Assembly: GCA_035486355.1 (NCBI GenBank)
Contig: DATHNE010000211.1
Span: 29,482 to 93,481, forward strand
Direction: 5' to 3'
From: Palsa-883 sp035486355
Lineage (GTDB): Bacteria > Pseudomonadota > Alphaproteobacteria > Acetobacterales > Acetobacteraceae
Length of the DNA stretch: 64,000 nt
The notes under the pieces are model-generated. The model had not been told where the DNA came from. It saw only the letters and a program-made list of their open reading frames with translations, and ran no database searches. Both the position numbers and the translations under genes were made by a program. Each line of letters starts with the position of its first letter. The stretch's first letter is position 1. Positions 44,994 to 54,537 of this stretch are shown in pieces.

Positions 44994-46391
44994 TCAGCTC
45001 GCGTCGGACCGCACGTCGATTGTTGCCTGCCGTCGCAAGGTCTGTTGCAGCTGCCGCGAGGCCAGTTCTGCCCGCTCCTCGATGATCTGCTGGCGGAGCT
45101 GCTGCGGGTTTTCGGTGCCCATATTCTTCTGCTCACGGGTGCAGACCGACAGCACCATGATGCCATCGCCGGCAATCAGCGGTTGGCTGGCCTGACCGAG
45201 CGGCATGGTCGCCAGCATTTGCCGGAAGGCTGGCGGGTTGGCGTTTTCCAACCGGACCTCACCCGGATCGGCTGGGCGACCGGGCGATGGGTTGGCTTTC
45301 GCCACCGCATCCATCTGATCACAGGTATGCACGCTGGCACTGATGCCGCGCGCTTTTTCCAGTGCTTGCCGCTGCTGTTCGGTCGGTGCCTGTGGGTTCA
45401 GGGGTGTGGTGAATGGCAGGAAGATCTCGCGCAGCGTCAGTGCTGTGCCCATGTCATTGCCGATTTCGCGTTTGCCTTGCAGCGTCACGATGTCGAATCC
45501 ACCCGGCACCTTAATTGGGTTGCTCACCGCGCCCGCGGGCATTTCGGCAATGATGCGCGCGACGGTGGGATCCATCTGATTAGCCTGCACCCACCCGCGC
45601 TCCCCCCCTTCCAGCGCGTTCTGGCTCTGACTGAACTGGGCGGCCATGATCGGGAAGGGCGTGCCTGCACGTAGCTGACCGATCACCGTTTCAGCGAAGC
45701 GTTGTGCGTCCGCCGTGTTGGCCGGATCCTCAACCGGGATAAATATTTCGGCCACGCGATATTCTGGTTTGCCGGTTTGATCCTTCAGCGCGCGCTGGCG
45801 GTCGGCGATGACGTTGGGCGAAACGTCGGCCTGGGTGCCAAGCTGGTCTCGCACCACCTGCAGCCAGGCCAGCTGCGTGCGGATCTGATCAATTAGGGTA
45901 CGCAGGCTGATCCCGTCGGCGGCGAGCTTCTGGCGCAGCGTGCCGGCTGCCATGCCGTTGCGGCTTTCGATTGATTGGATCGCCGCGGCGATCTGCTTGT
46001 CCGGGATGATGACATGCCGGCGCTGCGCCTCCTGCAGGCGCAATTTCTCATCGATCAGTTGTCGTTCGATTTGCGGGCGCAGGCGCGCAAGCACGTCGGG
46101 CGTCAGCGGCTGGCCGGTGGACAGGGCGAACAGCTTGGCGCGGTCGTCGACATCAACGTTGCTGATGACATCGCCGTTGACCACCGCAACGATCCGCACG
46201 CTGCCAGCGGTTCCCGGCGTGCTCGCCGCCGGGCCCGTGACATGGCCGGCGCCTGCCCGCGCCACGGGCGCCGCCGGCGGAGCGGAGGCGGCCAGCAGCG
46301 CCGACGGCAGGACCAACGGCAGCGCCACGGCGGCGCACCGCAGCCACGCGCGCGCGGCAGGGCGGAACAGGTCAGGTCGCAAAACAGGCAT
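44994..46391 (-). CDS. surA: periplasmic chaperone and peptidyl-prolyl isomerase SurA
   Basis: A 465-residue SurA, which escorts outer-membrane proteins including LptD. The signal peptide is MPVLRPDLFRPAARAWLRCA and the hydrophobic stretch after it. The chaperone domain starts at VRIVAVVNGDVISNVDVDDR and includes RPQIERQLIDEKLRLQEAQR. A parvulin domain begins EYRVAEIFIPVEDPANTADA and holds GGERGWVQ. A second, weaker C-terminal parvulin-like part follows. Either the ATG at 46391 or a GTG at 46412 that overlaps the lptD stop (GTGA) could start it; the ATG has a weak GAGAG upstream. Last gene of lptG-lptD-surA. The usual downstream pdxA and rsmA are absent. Confidence 0.9.
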   Translation of the reverse strand: MPVLRPDLFRPAARAWLRCAAVALPLVLPSALLAASAPPAAPVARAGAGHVTGPAASTPGTAGSVRIVAVVNGDVISNVDVDDRAKLFALSTGQPLTPDVLARLRPQIERQLIDEKLRLQEAQRRHVIIPDKQIAAAIQSIESRNGMAAGTLRQKLAADGISLRTLIDQIRTQLAWLQVVRDQLGTQADVSPNVIADRQRALKDQTGKPEYRVAEIFIPVEDPANTADAQRFAETVIGQLRAGTPFPIMAAQFSQSQNALEGGERGWVQANQMDPTVARIIAEMPAGAVSNPIKVPGGFDIVTLQGKREIGNDMGTALTLREIFLPFTTPLNPQAPTEQQRQALEKARGISASVHTCDQMDAVAKANPSPGRPADPGEVRLENANPPAFRQMLATMPLGQASQPLIAGDGIMVLSVCTREQKNMGTENPQQLRQQIIEERAELASRQLQQTLRRQATIDVRSDAS

Positions 46392-46408
46392 GCAGGGAAC
46401 TCTCGCTG

Positions 46409-48640
46409 TCACAAGGCGCGGAAGCCGAAGGTACCGACCGTCTTGAACGTCAACTGGATCAGCACGGACGATGATCCGCCATCACCATTGAAGGTCGTAT
46501 AGCGCCGGGAGAGCCGTACATCCACTATGAAGCATTCGTCCTCGTAGATCGCGTCCGCCAGGATGCTGTCCATCTGGTTGGTTTGCAGGTTGCGGCGGGC
46601 CGACATGACAAACCGATAATCGCCCCAACGGGCCGTGGTCCCCAGGGTGACCTCGTTGCGCGGCGTAAAGAACGTCGTGGTGGTCGGCGGCGGCATCGGT
46701 TGATCGTACAGCTGGTAGGGATTGTCCACCGAGTAGAAATAGCCTGCGGTGACCTGGAACGACCGCGGGCCCACCGTGGCGAAGGTGTCGATCATACGTG
46801 CCGCCAACGTGTCCTTGTCGAGCCGGGTGCGATAGGTCAGGTCCAGCCATTGGGTCGGACTGAAATTGGCGCGTGCAACAACGTCAGAGACCTGGTCGTG
46901 CAGGCCAGTATCCTCCGCGAACAGATTGTCCTTGAAGGTTCGGTACGATTGCCCGACCAGAGTATCGAAGGCGGTGCCGTTCAGGTACCATGCGCTGTGC
47001 AGTCCAAGATTGACGCGATCGCCACCCTCCAGCCGGTCGACGCCGGGAAAGCGGTTGAATCCGAACAGGTTGACGTCGCTGAACTCCATATCGAGGCTAT
47101 CTTCGTTCGGGTATTTGTTGTTCTGGCTGATCCCCGTGCGCGGCGCCACGATCAGTTCCGCCATGGGTTCGATCACCTGCGTGCCCCAGTCACCTGAATC
47201 GCGCATGAAAGGCCAACGTACATCAACCGCCGCCTGCGGCAGCGCGCGGGCGGTATTGATCGCGGATTCGGTGCCGAAGTTCGGCTGCTGGTTGAAGGCG
47301 TCGGCGTCATATCCAACTGCGACGTTATGCAGCGCCACCTTCCACACATCGCCGAGCGGCCCCACGAACGGGCGCTCCCAGTTCATTGTGAGGCTGGCAC
47401 GGCGTGTGTCCGTGCCTTCCGAGCGGAACACGTTGAACATGTCCGCATCGACACTCAGCCGGCCGCCCCAGGAATCGGGTTGCCCAAAATAGCTGTATTG
47501 ATAGTGCGGCAGCACGACCGGCAGCTTGGTGTTGGCAATCGCCGTATTGGTGCTTTGGTAGAAATCCGTATCGAGACGGCTATAGGCGCCAACACCGAAG
47601 CCCTCCAGGTAGATCGAACTTGCCAGCAGGTCCTGATTGCCGCCGATATCGGGCGACAACCGGAAGTCTCGGATGTAGTCGGCCGAGGATGCCCGGTTGA
47701 TGGTAAAGCCCCATCGCCACGTATCGTCATAGGCGAACTGGCCAGTCACATAGGCTGTGGCCTGCGGAGAATTGAATTCATAACCGAGCGAAGCGTTGGC
47801 CAACAGGGTGCCGTCATTGAACCGGCGCCGATACTCGACATCCATCTGGGGGCCATGACGGCTGGTGATCATCGGCGTGAAGGTCGCGTCCGACTGGTCG
47901 TCGATCACCTGGTAATAGGGCTGCGCGAAAAATGCCCCGATGCCGGACGACACGCCGACTGACGGAACCAGCAGACCGGACGCCCGTTTCACCGACGGAT
48001 CAACATGCCAAAAATACGGGAAATAGGCCACCGGCACGCCGTACATCTGTAGCACAGCGTCCTCGTACTCGATCTTCTTGTGCTCCAGGTCCTGCACGGC
48101 CTTGTTGGCGCGTAACTGCCATAGCGGTGGCTTGGTTGGATCGTCCTTGCACAGATTGCAGGTGGAGTACACCACGTGGGAGAACTCGTTGATCTCCCCG
48201 CCGGTGCGCCGCGCGCCATTCGCCGCCATCCTGCCGTTCTGTGCCAGGATGGCCTGCATGTCACGCAGAACACCATCCTTCATGCCCTGATCGAACTCGG
48301 CATAATCGGCGAACATCACCTCGCCATTGGGTTCCATCAGCACGACATGGCCGGTGGCAGCGACGACGCCCGTGTTGCGGTCGAAGGTTACTGTGTCGGC
48401 ACGCAGCACGTGATCGTTCTGCCAGGCCTCGACGTGACCGCGGGCGATCACCAGCGCGCGCTCTCGGTCGTACTCGACTGTGTCGGCGGTGAAGGTGACA
48501 GGCTGGTTGTTATTCACCTGCCCATGGTCGGTGGTTGGACCGATCGCGCTGTACTGCGCCAGGGCCGGGCCGGCCAGGCCGAGCGCCAGCAAGGTTGCGG
48601 CGGCCAGGCGCCACAACGCGGTGATGTACCGCGATGGCAT
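46409..48640 (-). CDS. lptD: LPS-assembly outer-membrane protein LptD
   Basis: A 743-residue LptD, which inserts lipopolysaccharide into the outer leaflet. A signal peptide (MPSRYITALWRLAAATLLAL then GLAGPALA) precedes an OstA/LptA-like beta-jellyroll (about 40-150) with FTADTVEYDRERALVIARGH and GEVMFADYAEFDQGMKDG. The LptD barrel follows, with FPYFWHVDPSVKRASGLLVP and many aromatic-rich strands up to the C-terminal TFGFRAL. A TCNLCKDD cysteine pair lies after the jellyroll; disulfides are important for LptD assembly in E. coli. The ATG at 48640 begins the signal peptide and sits directly after lptG. Confidence 0.93.
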   Translation of the reverse strand: MPSRYITALWRLAAATLLALGLAGPALAQYSAIGPTTDHGQVNNNQPVTFTADTVEYDRERALVIARGHVEAWQNDHVLRADTVTFDRNTGVVAATGHVVLMEPNGEVMFADYAEFDQGMKDGVLRDMQAILAQNGRMAANGARRTGGEINEFSHVVYSTCNLCKDDPTKPPLWQLRANKAVQDLEHKKIEYEDAVLQMYGVPVAYFPYFWHVDPSVKRASGLLVPSVGVSSGIGAFFAQPYYQVIDDQSDATFTPMITSRHGPQMDVEYRRRFNDGTLLANASLGYEFNSPQATAYVTGQFAYDDTWRWGFTINRASSADYIRDFRLSPDIGGNQDLLASSIYLEGFGVGAYSRLDTDFYQSTNTAIANTKLPVVLPHYQYSYFGQPDSWGGRLSVDADMFNVFRSEGTDTRRASLTMNWERPFVGPLGDVWKVALHNVAVGYDADAFNQQPNFGTESAINTARALPQAAVDVRWPFMRDSGDWGTQVIEPMAELIVAPRTGISQNNKYPNEDSLDMEFSDVNLFGFNRFPGVDRLEGGDRVNLGLHSAWYLNGTAFDTLVGQSYRTFKDNLFAEDTGLHDQVSDVVARANFSPTQWLDLTYRTRLDKDTLAARMIDTFATVGPRSFQVTAGYFYSVDNPYQLYDQPMPPPTTTTFFTPRNEVTLGTTARWGDYRFVMSARRNLQTNQMDSILADAIYEDECFIVDVRLSRRYTTFNGDGGSSSVLIQLTFKTVGTFGFRAL

Positions 48641-48642
48641 GC

Positions 48643-49755
48643 CTAGCCGTCTTCCATGTGCAGCAACAGCGCGACGGCTAGCAGCAGGCCCGCGGCGGTC
48701 GGTGCCCAGGCAGCCAACGCTGTCGGCAATGCGCCCGACTGGCCAAATTCCTCTGCCATCTTGGAGATGACAAACAGCGCGAACCCCGCGGCGACGCCGC
48801 CACCGATCATGCGGGCGACGCCGCCGCGGCGGGCCGGGCGCATCGAGAACCCGGCCGCGACCAGGCACATGGTGCCGGCCAACAGCGGCAACGCGAGCAG
48901 GGCCTGGAAATGCAGCCGGTGACGGATCGAGGAAAATCCGGAATGGTCCAGCAGCGCGATGAATCCCGGCAGCGCCCACACCGATAAGGTATCGGGTGAG
49001 GCAAAGCTTTCCTGCACCCGCGCCACCGTCAGGTCGGTCGGCAGCGTCAGCGTGGCCGGCGGCTCCGGCGCATGATCCGGCCGCATCAGCGTCGCATCAG
49101 TCAGGGTCCAGATATCGCGGCCCAGCGTCGCCTTGGTTGCTTCCACCCGCGCCAGCAGATGATCGCTGTCGTCGAGGTGGAACACGCTCACGTCGTGCGC
49201 CGTCAGCGTCTTGCCGTTCAACTGCACACCCAGGGCGTGGATGATCGCCACGCCCTTCGACGTGATGGTGCGATCCGCCTGGCGCAGCCAGAGCTGCCCG
49301 CCATTCAGCGCCAGCGGCCCGCCCCCCGTGCGCAGATAGGCGTCTTCCAGCGCCTCGGCGCGCGTCAGCATGACGGCCGACAGCGGACTGATCGCCGCGG
49401 TCGTGATCACGCCCATTAGCACCGCGCAAATGCAGGGCGCGGTGAGAAATTCCCAGGCCGAGACGCCGGCCGCGCGCGCCACGATCAGCTCGGACGAACG
49501 GGTCAGCCGCCAGAAGCACAGCATGCCCCCCAGCAGCACCGCAAACGGCAGGATCTGCATGCTGACGAAGGGCAGGCGCAGCCCGGCAATCTCGATCACC
49601 AGGCCGAATGTCGCATCCGGCTTGGTCGATGAGCGGCGCAGCAGCTCGATGAAGTCGAACAGCGAGATCACGCCCGACAGCGCAGCCAGCATCGCCAGCG
49701 CCATGGCGCTGAACTGTCGGGCGATATAGAGCGAGAGGGTGATCGCGGCGGTCAC
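48643..49755 (-). CDS. lptG: LPS export permease LptG
   Basis: A 370-residue permease of the YjgP/YjgQ family, one half of the LptF-LptG transmembrane pair that extracts LPS for the Lpt bridge. It has three N-terminal helices, a periplasmic domain (about 130-260, with LALNGGQLWLRQADRT), and three C-terminal helices. IELLRRSSTK and SELIVARAAGVSAWEFL are typical of the coupling region. It starts with GTG and overlaps nothing. lptF, normally directly upstream, is not present in the window; instead an unrelated FAD dehydrogenase lies upstream. The lptD gene starts 2 bp after its stop. Confidence 0.9.
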   Translation of the reverse strand: MTAAITLSLYIARQFSAMALAMLAALSGVISLFDFIELLRRSSTKPDATFGLVIEIAGLRLPFVSMQILPFAVLLGGMLCFWRLTRSSELIVARAAGVSAWEFLTAPCICAVLMGVITTAAISPLSAVMLTRAEALEDAYLRTGGGPLALNGGQLWLRQADRTITSKGVAIIHALGVQLNGKTLTAHDVSVFHLDDSDHLLARVEATKATLGRDIWTLTDATLMRPDHAPEPPATLTLPTDLTVARVQESFASPDTLSVWALPGFIALLDHSGFSSIRHRLHFQALLALPLLAGTMCLVAAGFSMRPARRGGVARMIGGGVAAGFALFVISKMAEEFGQSGALPTALAAWAPTAAGLLLAVALLLHMEDG

Positions 49756-49868
49756 GAGGTCTTGTCGCCAGGTCGCATGGGCCGCACGGTCTCCTTCGGG
49801 GCCGGTACTCTAGTGCGGTGGCGGCGGCATCGGAAGGCCGCTTGGGTAACAGGCGAGTAATCGTGTGC

Positions 49869-51284
49869 TTACGGCAAGACCTTGCCCGGGTTCATGATTC
49901 CAAGGGGATCGAGCGCATGCTTGATTCGCCGCATCACCGCCAGTTCCACCCCGCCCCGCCAGTCAGGCATCATGTAAGGCTTCAACCGGCCCACCCCGTG
50001 CTCGGCCGAGAAACTGCCGTCGAATTCCCGTACCACCGCGTTCACCGTGTCCATGATCGCGTGGTCATGCGCCAGGAACCAGGCGGGGTCGCTGCCCGTG
50101 GGCTGCGCCAGGTTGAAGTGGATGTTTCCGTCGCCCATGTGACCGAATGGCACCACGCGGATGCCCGGCATCAGCGCTTCGCAGGCCGTGGTGGCCTGGC
50201 GGATGAAGTCCGGCACTTTCGAGACCGGCACCGAGACGTCGTTCTTCACGCTGGCCCCCTCGCGCTTCTGCGCCTCCGAATGCTCCTCCCGCAGCCGCCA
50301 CAACGCGCCGCGCTGGGCGTCGCTGGCGGCAATGGCGGCATCTAGCACGATCCCGTCCGCCAGCGCCTGTTCCAGCACCTGCTCCAGTGCCTCCCGGAGC
50401 CCGGCATTGGGCCGCGGCGTGGCGAGTTCCACCAACACGTAGAACGCGCCATGCCGGGTGAGCGGCAGGGTGGTGCCTGGGATGTTCGCCAGCACGAACC
50501 CCATTCCAACCGCCGACATCAGCTCGAACGCTTGCACTGCGCCGGGATCATGCATCTGGAAGCGCGTGAACAACGCGAGCGCGGCCTCGGGCGAGGGGAC
50601 CGCGCACAGCGCCACGGCGGTGTCGCGCGGGCGGGGTGCCAGCTTGAGCACTGCGGCGGTGATCACGCCCAGTGTGCCTTCCGAGCCGACGAAGAGCTGA
50701 CGCAGGCAGTAGCCCGTGTTGTCCTTGCGCAACCGGCGTAGCCCGTTCCAGATCGTGCCGTCGGGCAGCACCACCTCCAGCCCCAGCACCAGGTCGCGCG
50801 CATTGCCGTAGCGCACGGTGTTGTTGCCGCCAGCGTTGGTGGCCAGCACGCCGCCGATCTGCGCGCTGCCTTCGGATGAGATCGACAGCGGCAGCAGGCA
50901 ATCAGCGTCCGCCGCGGCGATCTGCGCAGCCTTCAGTGTGACGCCGGCTTCCACCGTCATGGTCATGTCGAGGGGATCGATCGCCCTCACCGCGTTCAGC
51001 CGCGCCAGGGTGAGCACGAGCTGGCTGCCATCGGCATCTGGCGTCGCGCCGCCGACCATCGAGGTGTTGCCACCCTGTGGCACCAACGGCGCCCGCGCGG
51101 CCGCGCAAAGCCGCACCACTTCGGCGAGTTCCAGCGTGCTGGCGGGACGCACCACCGCGGGCGTGCGGCCCTGATAAAGCCGCCGCCAGTCCTCGGTATA
51201 GGCCGCGGTATCCGCCGGATCGGTCAGCAGCCCACGCGGGCCGACGACGGCGCGGATCGCTTCAAGCAGTTCGGTCGCAGCCAT
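49869..51284 (-). CDS. FAD-linked D-2-hydroxyacid dehydrogenase (GlcD/D2HGDH-like)
   Basis: A 471-residue VAO-family flavoenzyme. The FAD-binding part has VPQGGNTSMVGGATPDADGS (68-87), SEGSAQIGGVLATNAGGNNT, and DNTGYCLRQLFVGSEGTLGV. The C-terminal FAD-oxidase domain carries the metal/substrate motif FGHMGDGNIHFNL and the ending SAEHGVGRLKP, then DPLGIMNPGKVLP. Members oxidise D-lactate, D-2-hydroxyglutarate or glycolate and feed electrons to the respiratory chain. It is single-subunit (no glcE/glcF nearby), which favours the D-2-hydroxyglutarate or D-lactate type. Confidence 0.85.
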   Translation of the reverse strand: MAATELLEAIRAVVGPRGLLTDPADTAAYTEDWRRLYQGRTPAVVRPASTLELAEVVRLCAAARAPLVPQGGNTSMVGGATPDADGSQLVLTLARLNAVRAIDPLDMTMTVEAGVTLKAAQIAAADADCLLPLSISSEGSAQIGGVLATNAGGNNTVRYGNARDLVLGLEVVLPDGTIWNGLRRLRKDNTGYCLRQLFVGSEGTLGVITAAVLKLAPRPRDTAVALCAVPSPEAALALFTRFQMHDPGAVQAFELMSAVGMGFVLANIPGTTLPLTRHGAFYVLVELATPRPNAGLREALEQVLEQALADGIVLDAAIAASDAQRGALWRLREEHSEAQKREGASVKNDVSVPVSKVPDFIRQATTACEALMPGIRVVPFGHMGDGNIHFNLAQPTGSDPAWFLAHDHAIMDTVNAVVREFDGSFSAEHGVGRLKPYMMPDWRGGVELAVMRRIKHALDPLGIMNPGKVLP

Positions 51285-51399
51285 TCACCTGTCCTTCCCG
51301 CGCCCAACCTATCGCCGCGCCGCACAATGGCAACACGGGCTGGGGTGGTGAGGGGGGACTGGTCAACCCAAGCGGTGAGGACACTGAGACAAACTGACC

Positions 51400-51855
51400 G
51401 CAGAGGCACAGCGGGCGCCAAGGCGGCGAGATCGGAGAGGGCGAAGCGGCGAAGCCCCTGTTTGAGCAGGATGGTTTTGAAATTCGGCAGCAGCGCCAGA
51501 GGCAGGCGCGTCAGCTTCAAACCCGTCGTAACCGGCGCGTCGCGGATCGGCAGCAGCTTGTCCACCGCTTCAAGCTCGAGGATGAGTTGATCGGCAATCA
51601 TGAAATCCAGGCGATAGCCAACGTCCAACCGATGCCCGCGGTACTCCGGCGGCAAACGTACCTGCCGCGCATACCTAATTCCGATCCATTCCGGCTCGAA
51701 CCCGGACCTTCCGCGTAAGCCGATTCAAGCCGCTCGGGTCGCAGGTGTCGATGCACAGCAATTGCTGCGCCGATCACCAACCCAGTCAATCTCGACACCT
51801 CGCCATCTTTGCGCCTTTGCGGTGAATTTTCCTGCGCCACAGCAGAACAATCCAC
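51400..51855 (-). pseudogene. broken GxxExxY-family protein gene
   Basis: The N-terminal part reads LTGLVIGAAIAVHRHLRPER then LESAY, the place of the GxxExxY signature, with the first Gly lost. The rest continues in another frame from 51655: YRGHRLDVGYRLDFMIADQL, ILELEAVDKLLPIRDAPVTT and GLKLTRLPLALLPNFKTILL. The frame change lies between about 51660 and 51740. Intact members are small proteins of about 130 residues related to PD-(D/E)xK nucleases. The tail also runs past its normal end. Not functional as read. Confidence 0.75.
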
Positions 51856-52017
51856 CCAGGCGGTTAAGATCTGATTGAGGTGCCGACCGCGTCACCCAAC
51901 ATTGCTGTGTGATCGGTTCTCTGCTTACGTCACCGGCACGAGGGTTGCCGTGGATGGCGGCCTCGCAGTGCATAATTGGATCCCGGCAGCCTCATAAGCC
52001 GGGCGGGGGACAGGTCC

Positions 52018-52953
52018 ATGGCTGACTACTTCACCATGTGCGCCACGATCTTTTCGGCGCGAGGCGGGTTGGATTCCGACGGCTTCCGCGGTTACCTGCA
52101 ACGCCAGATCGACGCGCGGCTGGGCGTTTATCTCGGCAGCGGCGGCAATGGCGAGACGCACGCCATGACGCCGGACGAGCTGTCGCACATGTATCGGCTT
52201 GGCGTGGAGACCTGCAAAGGCACGGTGCCGGTACACGCCAACCTGCCGGAAGAAACCACCGCCGAAGCAACGATCGCGCAGGCAAGAATCGCGGTCGAGG
52301 CCGGCGTCGCCGCGCTGCACATGTACACAGTCGAGGGCCGCCATGGCTACAAGCCGACCGATCGTGAGCTGATCGGCTATTTCGATGATGTGCTCTCGGT
52401 CATCACCCATCCGGTGATCATCGCGGTGAACCCCACGATGGGTTACATCCCCAAGCCCAGCGTGATCGCGACGATCATCAACCAGCACAAGCAGATCGTC
52501 GGCGCGCGGCTCAGCGGCCAGCCGCAGATCTATCTGCTCGACCTGCAGGCCATGGTGGATCGCGCGATCGCGTATCACTGGCAGCTCGGCTCCGGCGCCT
52601 TCGATCCGCTGGCGATGGGCGCCACGCTGTTCGCGGCCGAGGCCAATATCATTCCGCAAACCTTCCGCACGATGATCGATCATTACGAGGCAGGACGGAT
52701 AGACGCGGCCGGCAAGGCGCTCGGCGACATTCGCCGCTTCAACCGGCTGATCATGCAATGGGGCCCCTGCGCGCGGTGGATCAAGGCGTGCATGCAGATT
52801 CTGCAGCTGCCGGGCTGGCAGGGTGGATTGCGCAAGCCGTACCTGATGCCGCCGGAGGATGAACTGCGCGCATTCGCCGATGCGCTGTTGCGTCTGCGTG
52901 TGCCGGAGATCGACGCGATGGCCCGCGCGGCCGGCCTCGCTGTCGCCGCCTGA
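52018..52953 (+). CDS. DapA-like TIM-barrel protein without the Schiff-base lysine
   Basis: A 311-residue protein of the dihydrodipicolinate synthase/N-acetylneuraminate lyase superfamily. The phosphate/pyruvate site region YLGSGGNGETHAMTPDE (38-54) fits the usual GxxGE motif. In active members a lysine in the GxKEx(S/T)G motif forms the Schiff base; here the segment is VGARLSGQ with Arg164 in that place. The YNxP tyrosine region reads AVNPTMGYIP. The protein is thus unlikely to work as a normal class I aldolase. The ATG at 52018 follows GGGGGACAGG. It stands 24 bp before an MFS permease gene, suggesting co-transcription. Confidence 0.8.
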   Translation: MADYFTMCATIFSARGGLDSDGFRGYLQRQIDARLGVYLGSGGNGETHAMTPDELSHMYRLGVETCKGTVPVHANLPEETTAEATIAQARIAVEAGVAALHMYTVEGRHGYKPTDRELIGYFDDVLSVITHPVIIAVNPTMGYIPKPSVIATIINQHKQIVGARLSGQPQIYLLDLQAMVDRAIAYHWQLGSGAFDPLAMGATLFAAEANIIPQTFRTMIDHYEAGRIDAAGKALGDIRRFNRLIMQWGPCARWIKACMQILQLPGWQGGLRKPYLMPPEDELRAFADALLRLRVPEIDAMARAAGLAVAA

Positions 52954-52977
52954 CGCGTCTTTTCACTCGATCCACAC

Positions 52978-54255
52978 GTGGCGGATGCCCTGATGCCGAA
53001 GCGAAGCATCGTCGCGCTGTTTCTGTTTTCGCTCACCGCGATCAACTATGTCGACCGGCTGGCGCTATCCATGGCGGCGCGGCCAATTGCGCACGAGTTC
53101 GGCCTATCACCCGTCGCGATGGGCTATCTGTTCGCATCCTACCTGTGGGCTTACGTGCTGATCAGCATTCCGATGGGGCTGCTGGTCGATCGTTTCGGGG
53201 CGAAACGCACCGCCGCGGTGGGCATCGCCGTGTGGTCGGTGGCGACCGCCGTCACCGGCATGGGTATCAACTACATCATGCTGATGACCTCGCGTTTCGT
53301 CATGGGCGGTGGCGAGGCCGTCACCAACCCGTGTGGCGCCCGCATCATCCGCGAATGGTTCCCCGCATCCGAGCGCGGCACGGTCAACGCGGTATTCAAT
53401 GCCGGCGCCTTCGCCGGCCCCGCGCTGTCCGCGCTGATCGTCGGCTACCTGGTTCAGGCGGCCGGCTGGCGGATCGCGTTCCTTGCCGCGGGTGCCATCG
53501 GCGTTCTTTGGCTGCTGGCGTGGCAGCGCTGGTACGGTGCCCCGGAGCAGGTCACCTGGCTGTCCGCCGCGGAGCGCAGCCTCATCACCAGTTCGCGCGG
53601 CATGCAAAGCGCGACGCTCGCCGATCGTGCCGGCGTCTCTGGCTTGAGGGACCTGCTGCGTACCCGCACGATGTGGGGTCTGGCGCTGATCGGCGGATCG
53701 GACGCCTATTGCTCGTATCTGTTTCTGTCCTGGCTGCCGAGCTATCTGCAGACCGCGCGGCACCTTAGTCTCAGCACCACCAGCGTCTACACCGCGGTGC
53801 CCTATGTGACGGCCTTCGTCATCTCGATCAGCGTCGCGCAGGTCAGCGATCGCTTCATGAGCCGCGGCAACGTTGTCAGCGGGCGCCGACGGTTCTTCAT
53901 TGCGGGATCGTCGCTGACCGCCGCGGTGTTGATCGCCACCGTGCCGTTCGTCGACAGCGTGCCGGTGCTGCTCGGGATGATCGCGGTATCGATCGGTTGC
54001 ATCGCCACCAACACCTCGCAGGTGTTCGCGCTCACCTCCGACCTGCTGCCCAATCCGAAGGACATCGGCAAGGCGATGGGCGTCGAGGTCGCGGTTGCCA
54101 ATGTGATCGGCTTCATGTCGCCGATTGTCACGGGCCACGTGATTGGCCTGACGGGCAGCTTCAACGCGGCCTTCGTCATCGCCGGCGCGATGATGCTGGT
54201 TGGCATGAGTTCGGCACTGTTCATCGCCAACCGGCCGATTGTTGTGCCAGCGTGA
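52978..54255 (+). CDS. MFS transporter, anion:cation symporter type
   Basis: A 425-residue major facilitator permease with twelve helices. The start of the fold, FSLTAINYVDRLALSMAARP, is characteristic of the ACS family that carries organic anions such as glucarate, galactonate, tartrate or phthalate. The loop motif DRFGAKR lies between helices 2 and 3, and RIIREWFPASERGTVNAVFN is the ACS-typical segment after helix 4. The frame starts at GTG 52978, and an ATG 15 nt later is equally possible; neither has a clear ribosome site. It pairs with the DapA-like gene just upstream, suggesting uptake and use of one organic acid. Confidence 0.85.
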   Translation: MADALMPKRSIVALFLFSLTAINYVDRLALSMAARPIAHEFGLSPVAMGYLFASYLWAYVLISIPMGLLVDRFGAKRTAAVGIAVWSVATAVTGMGINYIMLMTSRFVMGGGEAVTNPCGARIIREWFPASERGTVNAVFNAGAFAGPALSALIVGYLVQAAGWRIAFLAAGAIGVLWLLAWQRWYGAPEQVTWLSAAERSLITSSRGMQSATLADRAGVSGLRDLLRTRTMWGLALIGGSDAYCSYLFLSWLPSYLQTARHLSLSTTSVYTAVPYVTAFVISISVAQVSDRFMSRGNVVSGRRRFFIAGSSLTAAVLIATVPFVDSVPVLLGMIAVSIGCIATNTSQVFALTSDLLPNPKDIGKAMGVEVAVANVIGFMSPIVTGHVIGLTGSFNAAFVIAGAMMLVGMSSALFIANRPIVVPA

Positions 54256-54323
54256 CGCAGATCACACACAAGGGAGGTGCGGCGCGATAGACAAGGTGAT
54301 CCTGCGAGGAAGGGGAGGACGCG

Positions 54324-54533
54324 ATGCCGACGACGCTGTTTGATGCAACCACCACCCGACACGAAGCCACCGAGGCACGCGCGCGCCGCCTGCTGCCTTA
54401 TCTGCGCTTTGCCTTCATCGCCACGTGGCGGCGCCGCGAGGCGCGCCGCCGCATGCTGCACGCGGTGCGGGAGCTCGATCATTCTGGCGTGCTCGCCGAC
54501 GTGCAGGTCGCTTGCGGTCCGTTTCAGCGATGA
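54324..54533 (+). CDS. small basic protein, DUF1127-like
   Basis: A 69-residue protein following a very strong ribosome site (AGGGGAGGAC, 5 nt before the ATG). The second half, FIATWRRREARRRMLHAVRE then LDHSGVLADV, has the W-x-RR-x-x-R pattern and L-D-x-x-x-L-x-D ending of DUF1127 proteins, which are Arg-rich, RNA-associated and often stress-regulated in alphaproteobacteria. The resemblance is partial. It ends 4 bp before the convergent MBL hydrolase stop. Confidence 0.6.
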   Translation: MPTTLFDATTTRHEATEARARRLLPYLRFAFIATWRRREARRRMLHAVRELDHSGVLADVQVACGPFQR

Positions 54534-54537
54534 CGGA

